Shown piece after piece: positions 1 through 6,600 of a DNA stretch of 10,882 nucleotides; the stretch's first letter is position 1; each line of letters starts with the position of its first letter. The stretch covers positions 1 through 10,882 of the forward strand of contig CAYGRM010000229.1 in the NCBI GenBank assembly GCA_964352225.1, read 5' to 3'. Below the pieces are notes generated by a model that did not search any database, was not told the DNA's origin, and saw nothing but the letters and a program-made list of their open reading frames with translations. This DNA is from CAJQQY01 sp964352225. Its GTDB lineage: Bacteria; Bacteroidota; Bacteroidia; Chitinophagales; Saprospiraceae. The position numbers were made by a program, and so were the translations under genes.

Positions 1-30
1 TGTTCTGAAGTCGATATTCGATATTCAAAA
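1..30. repeat. End of a dispersed intergenic element (cut by window edge)
   Basis: The reverse complement of these 30 bases matches 9999-10028 at 27 of 30 positions when aligned by eye. The shared core is TTTTGAATATCGAATA, and similarity fades beyond base 30. The other copy is one end of a larger palindromic element, so the rest of this copy should lie to the left of the window. It is non-coding. Confidence 0.6.
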
Positions 31-48
31 TTTTCTTACGCGTTTTCC

Positions 49-106
49 CTGGGGGCGGGGGTGGAATTACATCAAAACGAACTAAAATTCCACCCCCAAC
101 CCCCAG
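49..106. repeat. Strong GC-rich inverted repeat (REP-like hairpin)
   Basis: The left arm is 49-68 and the right arm 86-106. Seven pairs (TGGAATT with AATTCCA), five G-C pairs, a small internal mismatch (C56 against A98-A99), five more G-C pairs and two closing pairs form a 19-pair stem around a 17-nt loop. It stands out sharply in AT-rich DNA. Neither strand has a T-run after the stem, so it does not look like an intrinsic terminator for the oxygenase gene ending at 254. A REP-type element or transcript-stabilising 3' structure is more likely. The rest of 107-253 shows no gene. Confidence 0.7.
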
Positions 107-253
107 CGGAGGAGATAGTGAGTGCACGAAATAACATTCTTTTAAAGATTCATCGTTTACCTTTTTAGAGTGGACTCTTTTACAAAAAAATATAAAGATT
201 CACTTATGAAAATATCAAAACTCCATCCTTTTTAACCTGTATTTACTTTTTTT

Positions 254-1339
254 TTAGCTCAAATATTTCGCCAGCAAAGTATGAAAATGATGAACTCCTT
301 TTTCTCTAGTCGGAGAGAATCTTCCAGCTTGGTAAAAGCGAGATTTTAATCCTTTGTGAACTCCTTCGACTACGAATTCATCTTCTCTTTCTACTTTATC
401 TAACAATGCTCCTGCGCCGCTGTCCAACTTGGATTCATCATAAACGTAGGAGAGGAAGGAGACTTTGGTTTTATTCAAACTGAGCGGTTTTACAATATTG
501 ATGGATAACCCCCAAGGGTAAAAATTAAGCATCAAGTTTGGAAAAATCCAATAATAATATGCTGCTACTTTTTTCCCGAAATCAAGATGTCCTTCTGGTA
601 AATCGAATACTTCTTGCCCATCATCTGCGTAGCCAATTTGTAAGTTGCAATGTTCGTAAATTTCAGTTTTGTAATTTCCATAATCCAAAACATTATTTAA
701 ATCAGCGTGCACAAATGGAATATGAAATCCTTCCAAATAGTTATCACAATACAATGCCCAATGAGAATTAATCAAATAATCTTTTCCTCTACTTTTATCT
801 AATTTGAATTCATGTAATGGCAGGAAACCCACGCGCTCATTGAGTTTGTTAGCTATCGTGGAGAAATCAAAAGCTGGATCAAGGCTTGTAAAAAGAAATT
901 TTTTCCAATTGAAAACTGGAAACTGATGTAGGTTGTCGCAAGGTCTTGGGAAATTTTCAGCCTCATTAAATTCAGGCATTCGCTTGAATGATCCATCTAA
1001 TTCGAACCGACGACCATGATACATACAAGTCAAGTTTTTGGTCTTTTCAGGATGCTGCACCACAATACTACCTCGGTGAGTGCAAACATTTGTCAAGCAT
1101 CGAATTTCATCATTTTTATCTCTTGAAAGGAAGATGGGTTCATCCAAATAACTTTCCAAAAGGGTCATTGGAAAAACAGACTCGGAAAGTGGAATTAAAT
1201 TTTCATCTCCAATCCATTGCCATGTTTTGGCAAAAATCTTTTCTTTTATTTCTTCAAAAATATTCGGATCTCGATAAAAAGTAGCTGGTAGTGTTTCCGC
1301 TTTTTTAATATCAGGATGGATAAAAAACCTTTGGCTCAT
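254..1339 (-). CDS. Rieske [2Fe-2S] non-heme iron oxygenase, alpha (catalytic) subunit
   Basis: Cytoplasmic oxygenase component that would use electrons from a reductase and O2 to hydroxylate or demethylate a small substrate. The N-terminal Rieske domain (about 40-150) has the two cluster half-motifs C86-T-H88-R-G and C105-M-Y-H108-G. The C-terminal SRPBCC-fold catalytic domain has D199-N-Y-L-E-G-F-H206 and H211, the bridging Asp and two iron-binding His. An acidic stretch at 317-325 (VEREDEFVVE) sits where the third, carboxylate ligand is expected, probably D320. At 361 residues it has normal family length with no break. The ATG at 1339 is preceded only by an A-rich stretch (AAAGAAAT). No ferredoxin, reductase or beta subunit is in the window, so its electron supply must be encoded elsewhere. 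The domain order also fits choline, betaine or carnitine monooxygenases, so 'aromatic' in family names should not be taken as the substrate. Family call is firm; substrate unknown. Confidence 0.93.
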   Translation of the reverse strand: MSQRFFIHPDIKKAETLPATFYRDPNIFEEIKEKIFAKTWQWIGDENLIPLSESVFPMTLLESYLDEPIFLSRDKNDEIRCLTNVCTHRGSIVVQHPEKTKNLTCMYHGRRFELDGSFKRMPEFNEAENFPRPCDNLHQFPVFNWKKFLFTSLDPAFDFSTIANKLNERVGFLPLHEFKLDKSRGKDYLINSHWALYCDNYLEGFHIPFVHADLNNVLDYGNYKTEIYEHCNLQIGYADDGQEVFDLPEGHLDFGKKVAAYYYWIFPNLMLNFYPWGLSINIVKPLSLNKTKVSFLSYVYDESKLDSGAGALLDKVEREDEFVVEGVHKGLKSRFYQAGRFSPTREKGVHHFHTLLAKYLS

Positions 1340-1378
1340 TGGCTTATTTCTTTAAAAATCAGAATTCAAAAAATCAAT

Positions 1379-1398
1379 CTGCCTTTGCCGGCTGGCAG
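1379..1398. repeat. Short GC-rich palindrome, REP-like
   Basis: CTGCC (1379-1383) pairs with GGCAG (1394-1398), with a GCCGGC core between. It lies in an otherwise AT-rich gap upstream of the Rieske oxygenase. From memory, similar CTGCC/GGCAG palindromes recur between genes in Bacteroidota genomes; this cannot be checked here. Its place 40 nt before the start codon means it would be in the 5' leader if the promoter at 1401-1408 is real. Confidence 0.4.
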
Positions 1399-1400
1399 GT

Positions 1401-1408
1401 CAAAATTA
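1401..1408 (-). promoter_or_regulatory. Possible Bacteroidota -7 box for the oxygenase gene
   Basis: Read on the minus strand the octamer is TAATTTTG, an exact match to the -7 consensus TAnnTTTG. It lies about 61 nt before the ATG at 1339. A TTG at 1436-1434 is 25 nt upstream, longer than the usual spacing of about 19-21, so the -33 element is doubtful. In AT-rich DNA this octamer also occurs by chance. Confidence 0.3.
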
Positions 1409-1471
1409 AAAGGACAAAATTGGTTAGTTTTTTCAATAAAAAGAATTCTTCCCTCAAAATAAACTTAAATA

Positions 1472-1501
1472 ATCTGCGAACATCTGTATTCATCTGTGGT
1501 G
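1472..1501. repeat. Three tandem copies of a 10-bp unit (ATCTGtgnnn)
   Basis: Units are ATCTGCGAAC, ATCTGTATTC and ATCTGTGGTG, each 10 bp with an invariant ATCTG. The array starts 10 nt past the transporter stop codon. From memory, strings of the type ATCTGTG..ATCTGTGGTG occur between genes in many unrelated bacterial genomes, with no agreed function. It lies outside any convincing coding frame. Confidence 0.55.
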
Positions 1502-1541
1502 AAAAAAAACTCAACTCCTTTTCAATAAAACATAAAAAGGA
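1502..1541 (-). terminator. Weak possible intrinsic terminator of the transporter gene
   Basis: On the minus strand TCCTTTT (1541-1535) can pair with AAAAGGA (1522-1516). Six nt, including the TGA stop, and then eight T (1509-1502) follow. The stem is AT-rich, has a 12-nt loop and overlaps the last codons. Termination here would separate the transporter from the oxygenase gene. Confidence 0.25.
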
Positions 1542-2794
1542 ATTCCTGACATCAATAATAAAAATCCCCAAAATACTACTTCTTGACCACTTCCAACTAT
1601 GATTAAAATGGAAAAGCAAAAGGCTAAAAATGCAATGATGAGTTTTCCAGTCATTCCTTTTTCTTTTTTTGCAAAAAGTAAAATTCCAAGACTAGCGGTG
1701 GAAAAAATATAAGGTGTGATGACGGAAAGGGTAGACAAAGTCATCATGAAGGTAAATGCCTTGACTAAACTTTCAGAGTAGTTTAACATCATCAAAATAG
1801 AAACTAAAATACTAGATAGAAAAATGCCAATGGCTGGCGAACCGTGCTTATTTTTTTTACCAAAAATATGGGGAAATAAATTGTCTTGTGATGCGGCCAT
1901 CGGAATTTGTCCTTGAATTAAAATCCATCCATTCAATGCACCAAGGGTAGAAATTACCGCCCCAGCTGCTACCCAATATTTGGCAGATTCTCCCCAGAAA
2001 ATGGCCGCTGCATCGGCAAAAGGTGCGGTGGATTGAGCCAGCGTTTCTGCAGGAATAATTCCCATAATGGCAGCTGAACTGAGCACATAGACAAAGATGG
2101 TAATGAGCGTCCCAAGCATGGTAGCTTTTTGAATGGTTGAGGTTGAATTTTCGACACTTGCGCTGGGGATGGTTGCGCTTTCCATTCCTAGAAAAGCAAA
2201 AAAGGTTAAGGTCGTGGTAGTGATGATCGCTGAAAAATTAGATTTGTTACTTATGTTTAATGGAAAAAAATGATCGGTATTGATGTAGAATATTCCAATC
2301 AAAGCGATAAATAAAATTGGAATTATCTTAAGAATGGTAGTGATTAATTGGACGAATCCGATGGTTCTAATTTGTTGCGAATTTAACCAACTGAAAAACC
2401 AAATAAAGGAAAGCCCCGTCAAAATAGAAGCTAACGGGCTGGTCGCCAAACCTGGAAAAAATACAGTTAAATACCCTACAAGTGCAACGGCAATAGCGGC
2501 ATTGGTACTCCAAATCGACACCCAATATCCCCAAGCAACTAGGTAAGCTGGGAATTCTCCGAGCGTGGTTTTTGTGTAAGCATATGGGCCACCATTGACG
2601 TTGGGCACAAGTCGACTCAAGTTGCCAAAAACGATGGCCAATAAAATTGCTCCACCTGAGGCGACTAACCAACCAATTAGGCTTATCCCCCCAAATGCTG
2701 CAAGGGAAGCGGGCAATAAAAAGATGCCTGATCCGATCATATTACCGACGACAAGTGCGGTGGTGGGCCAGAAGGTTAGCTTGTTTTTTGGCAT
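1511..2794 (-). CDS. APC-superfamily amino acid/polyamine transporter, AdiC/PotE-like
   Basis: Inner-membrane amino acid or polyamine carrier, 427 residues with about 12 hydrophobic segments, the normal size and layout of the basic amino acid/polyamine antiporter branch. TM1 carries G17-N-M-I-G-S-G-I-F, the unwound substrate-binding loop; G69-P-Y-A-Y and Y90-W-V-S-I-W follow. TM6 has F199-A-F-L-G-M-E205-S. The stretch around Y236-V-L-S-S, P248 and the NGWILIQGQ segment with W290 aligns with E. coli AdiC as I remember it. N18, S22, N98, E205 and W290 match AdiC N22, S26, N101, E208 and W293. F199 and A200 replace W202 and S203, which contact the arginine side chain, so arginine need not be the substrate. 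I chose ATG 2794; a TTG two codons upstream is possible but less likely. No SD is visible. No amino acid decarboxylase lies nearby, so an acid-resistance exchange pair is not supported. Confidence 0.9.
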   Translation of the reverse strand: MPKNKLTFWPTTALVVGNMIGSGIFLLPASLAAFGGISLIGWLVASGGAILLAIVFGNLSRLVPNVNGGPYAYTKTTLGEFPAYLVAWGYWVSIWSTNAAIAVALVGYLTVFFPGLATSPLASILTGLSFIWFFSWLNSQQIRTIGFVQLITTILKIIPILFIALIGIFYINTDHFFPLNISNKSNFSAIITTTTLTFFAFLGMESATIPSASVENSTSTIQKATMLGTLITIFVYVLSSAAIMGIIPAETLAQSTAPFADAAAIFWGESAKYWVAAGAVISTLGALNGWILIQGQIPMAASQDNLFPHIFGKKNKHGSPAIGIFLSSILVSILMMLNYSESLVKAFTFMMTLSTLSVITPYIFSTASLGILLFAKKEKGMTGKLIIAFLAFCFSILIIVGSGQEVVFWGFLLLMSGIPFYVLLKRS

Positions 2795-2836
2795 AATCAA
2801 TTAGTCTCGTAACTATATCTCAAAAATGAATAGAAT

Positions 2837-3238
2837 TTATTTTTTATAAAAATCTTTTTCAGCTACCATGATTGTCGTCAATTCAACGGTATGATCATCG
2901 GGATCTTGAAGGTAAATAGAATGAAAATAGAAATGGTCTTGAAAAACGTATTTGATTCCTTTTAGATCAAATTCATTTTTTGCCTTTTGAAAATTTTCAT
3001 TGGTGACGTTGAAGGCGAAATGATCAATATCACTTTTTGGAAAATTTCCATCACCTTCTTTTTCGGGAAAAAGGGCGATTCCAGATTTGCCAGCTAAAAG
3101 GAAAATAGGGTAGTCTCCCCATTTTTCTAAACGGTATTTTTTTAGTCCAAGAGTTTTTTGATACCACTTTGCAGAACGATCTAAATCTGAAACTCGAATG
3201 GCGACGTGATCTAGATGGTCTAATTTGAAGTCGGGCAT
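2837..3238 (-). CDS. VOC-superfamily (glyoxalase/bleomycin resistance/dioxygenase fold) protein
   Basis: Single-module metalloenzyme-like protein of 133 residues, built from two beta-alpha-beta-beta-beta halves. The first half starts LDHVAIRVSDLDRSAKWYQ with H11 as first metal ligand. The second starts D72-H73-F-A-F-N-V, and ends with H106-S-I-Y-L-Q-D-P-D, then H116-T-V-E119-L. H11, H73 and E119 fit the usual His/His/Glu metal site, so an active divalent-metal enzyme is likely. Members include glyoxalase I, FosA/FosX-type resistance proteins, methylmalonyl-CoA epimerase and extradiol dioxygenases; the sequence alone does not choose among them. It is the first gene of the minus-strand cluster, 42 nt upstream of the transporter, and probably shares its transcript. 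No signal peptide, so cytoplasmic. The ATG at 3238 gives the family's usual N-terminus. Confidence 0.88.
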   Translation of the reverse strand: MPDFKLDHLDHVAIRVSDLDRSAKWYQKTLGLKKYRLEKWGDYPIFLLAGKSGIALFPEKEGDGNFPKSDIDHFAFNVTNENFQKAKNEFDLKGIKYVFQDHFYFHSIYLQDPDDHTVELTTIMVAEKDFYKK

Positions 3239-3688
3239 ATTCTCTAGAATTAATTGATGATTAAAATTTTATTCTCGCCAAAAGTACAAAAACAAATACC
3301 ACTTTTGACTGCATTTTACTAAATCCAAATTATTGTTAATAACCGAAATTTCTTAGGCATCATCTTTGCATTTTTATAATATAATCTTGATTAAAATGGA
3401 TAATCTTCCCCCAGAAGAGTTATGTTTTTTTTAAAATATCTTCCTAAAGTCCATTTTTTTAAAATCAAAATCCCCCTAAATAATAAAATTTTCTTTTTTG
3501 ATTTGAATGCTTAATTACTTGAAAATCAATCAGTTAAAAGATTTTTAGTGCGAGGTGTTTAAATCGAAATTTCCACGGCCTACATACATCAACATACCAT
3601 ACCACATAATTTTCAACTTAGATTTTTGAACCTATTAAAGGCAAAAGTAATAGACTTTTGGTTTAGGATTTTCCCAAATATAACTTTT
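3239..3688. other. Non-coding divergent intergenic region / leader of the giant surface-protein gene
   Basis: This 450-nt AT-rich stretch separates the minus-strand VOC gene from the plus-strand giant gene. I see no ORF worth calling. An exact minus-strand -7 box at 3279-3286 could serve the VOC gene. For the plus strand no good -33/-7 pair is visible; the nearest -7 look-alikes are CATCTTTG (3361-3368) and TTGATTTG (3498-3505), each one base off. An AT-rich 9-bp inverted repeat (3462-3470 with 3496-3504, 25-nt loop) is present but weak. No SD precedes ATG 3689: the only AGGA (3665-3668) is 20 nt away. Confidence 0.6.
3279..3286 (-). promoter_or_regulatory. Possible Bacteroidota -7 box for the VOC-transporter transcript
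   Basis: The minus-strand octamer TACTTTTG exactly matches TAnnTTTG and lies 40 nt before the ATG at 3238, a sensible leader length. No TTG occurs at the expected 19-21 nt further upstream, so only half of the promoter is supported. Confidence 0.38.
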
Positions 3689-6600
3689 ATGAATTTAAGA
3701 AAACTACTTATTTTGATGGCATGGATGGGTTTATTTTTATCAAAAAATAATGCTCAAGTGAATGCGGATTTTTCGGCAAACATCACAGAAGGCTGTGGAT
3801 CGTTGGCTGTTTCTTTTTCAGATATTTCCACCTCAATCAATGGAACGATTACAGAGTGGAGCTGGGACTTGGGAGGTGTTTCTGCAAATACTCAACAACC
3901 TGGGCGAATTTTTCCCCAAGGAATTTATGAGATTTGTCTGACCGTCACAGATAGCAATGGAGATTCAGATACGGAATGTAAGACTGATTATATTAAAGTC
4001 TATCAAATTCCGATTGCAGATTTTACTGCTGATATTACCTCAGGTTGTGCGCCTCTTGAGGTAGTTTTTGAAGATTTGTCTAGTTCCCCAGATGGAGCGA
4101 TTACAGAATGGATTTGGGGAGTTGGTGGATCTCAAGGAGTCATTGTGGATGATGGATCGATGACTGCAATTGAAAATAATTATACGTTTTCTGATGGCTA
4201 TAATATTAGTTTGACGATTACGAATGAAAATGGATGTGTTGGTACAATTTCAAAAGATGACTTTATCGTAGTTTCACCAGCCGCTGATATTCAAGTTGTG
4301 GCAGATGATCAATTTCAATGTACGCCGCCTTTTAATGTAAATTTTACTAATCAAAATATAGAAGCGAATATCGAATACTCTTGGTCGTTTGGCAATGGAG
4401 CAAATTACTCTGGTGCTAATCCTCCCACGGTAACTTATCAAAATCCAGGTTTGTATGATGTGACAGTTGTAGGGATAGATATGACAACAGGATGTACCGA
4501 AACACTCTTATTAGAGGATTATATTTCAGTTGGCTATCCCATTGATTTTACTTTTGATCAGACTGAAATTTGTGCAGGTGCTCCAGTTAATTTTCAAGAC
4601 ATTTCCGGTTCAAGTGCAGATAATGTGTTGTGGGATTTTGGAGATGGAGGTATTTCAGATGATCCAAATCCAACTTATACTTTCGAAACTCCTGGATGTT
4701 TTACGGTTTCTTTGACTCGATATGAAAATGGATGTGCAACTACACTTCCATCTGATATTTGTATTCAAGTGAATGAATTGCCGAGTGCTTCTTATTCGGT
4801 TGTTAATAGCATAGGATGTGCACTTCCACATACTTCAAGCTTTGTGGGTAGTGCTCAAAATACAACGATGTGGTTTTGGGAATTTGGAGAAGATGGAGAA
4901 GCAGGAACATCGGGTGCAGAAAATCCAAGTATTACATTTACAGAATATGGAAGCTATCCAATTTATCTAACGGTTTCAGATGGTAGTGGATGTTCTAACA
5001 CAATGATCGTAGATACGGTAAAAATAACCGAATTAAATGCTGCGGTATTTGCTGGTGAAATTGAGGGATGTGCTCCTTTGACATTTAGTTTGTCGGATGC
5101 ATCGACAACAATTGCTCCCATTACTGACTGGTATTGGGAAATTGATACACCGAGTGGATTATTGACTTCGACGGATGCTAGCCCAACCTTTACGATTCCA
5201 GATACGGGATGTTATGATATTGTGATGGTGGTAGTTAATGAATTAGGTTGTGTGGATACTACTATCCTAAATAACAAGGTTTGTGTTGGAATGCAACCAG
5301 ACGTTGATTTTAGCGCAAGTCCAACTTCAGCTTGTGTGAATGAACTTGTAGTTTTTGATGACTTATCCAGCTCCTTTGCAAATGAATGGTTTTGGTCATT
5401 TGGAGATAGTATATATGCATTTGTACAAAATCCAGAGCATGAATATATTGATACAGGTTCGTTTGATGTAACTCTAGCGGTCTTTCATTATGGTTGTGGG
5501 AACCAGCTGGAGAAAGAAGATTTCATTCATACACTTGCACCAAAAGCCAACTTTTTAGTAGATCAAGAATGTAGCAATCCTTTTGATTTACAATTCATTA
5601 ATACTTCTATTGGAGCAGAAACGATAGCTTGGGATTTTGGTGATTTGACGACCATGAATGATACTTCCGTCATGGATACGGTGTCTTATACTTATCCAGA
5701 TACGGGAAGTTATATAATTACTTTAACTACCTATAATTCTACAACTGGTTGTGCTGATACTTCTGAATTTCTGTACTATGTAACCGATCCGAAAGCTGAA
5801 TTCTCATTTGATACAACGCAAGGCTGTGCGCCTTTGACGATTGTAGTTGAAAATAATTCCGTCTTTGCAGATACGTATTATTGGAGTTCGGGAAGCGCCA
5901 CCTTTTCCGATCACTTAATCGCAAATCCTGAAATAACTTTTGGAGCGGCAGGAACCTATGATGATATCCAATTGATCATTACAGATATTAATGGTTGTGA
6001 GGATACCTTAAATTATGATGGGCAAATTATGGCGAATAGTGTTACTGTCAATTTTGAAGCGACACCGCCTTTTGGATGTAATCCATTGGAGGTAGATTTT
6101 TTGGAAAATAGTTCAAGTTTTTATGGAAATGTGGTGGCTTGGGATTGGAATATTGGAAATGGATATATAATCTCTGATTTGCAAAATCCAAGTTTTACGT
6201 TTGATTCGGTAGGTAATTATCCTGTATCCTTAACGATAACCGATGATTGGAATTGTCAAAATACGATTGAAATTTTGGATGCCGTAAGTGTGACTCAACC
6301 TTTTGCTAAATTCAAAGGAGACACCTCAGGGTGTACAATTTCAACGGTTAATTTTTTAAATCAATCACATGGAACTGGTTTGACTTATGAGTGGACTTTT
6401 GGAGATGGAGAGATTTCGACGGATAAAAATCCAAGTCATAATTATTTGACAGAAGGAATATTCACCGTTTGTTTGACGGTAACGGATGTGAATGGATGTA
6501 CGGATATTTATTGTTTGGATGATTATGTAGAGATTGCAGATCCGGTAGCTAACTTTACTTCAGATACCTCCTTTGCTTCATGTCCACCTTTAATCGTGCA

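Noticed and set aside
538..1284. Plus-strand open frames of 77 and 98 codons inside the oxygenase gene
   Set aside because: They lie wholly antisense to a gene with intact Rieske and iron-binding motifs and give low-complexity, unrecognisable peptides.
1374..1619. Small open frames on both strands between the oxygenase and transporter genes
   Set aside because: They overlap the transporter's 3' end and the repeat-rich gap, show no family features and have no plausible start context.
1511..2794. Arginine/agmatine acid-resistance antiporter (adiC)
   Set aside because: The side-chain pocket residues differ and no decarboxylase gene is nearby, so the specific name is not supported.
2795..2800. 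TTG start two codons upstream of the transporter ATG
   Set aside because: An ATG directly follows at 2794 and matches the family's short N-terminus; TTG starts are rare and no ribosome site favours it.
3361..3368. CATCTTTG as the -7 box of the giant gene
   Set aside because: It differs from TAnnTTTG at the first base and the nearest TTG is 25 nt upstream, so neither element nor spacing is convincing.
3462..3504. 9-bp inverted repeat (AAATCAAAA / TTTTGATTT) as a terminator or riboswitch
   Set aside because: Purely AT-rich arms with a 25-nt loop are expected by chance at this composition, and no known riboswitch core is recognisable.
3626..3688. Upstream TTG start adding 21 residues to the giant surface protein
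   Set aside because: The ATG at 3689 begins a clear signal peptide (MNLRKLLILMAW). The extension would place it internally and has no better ribosome site.
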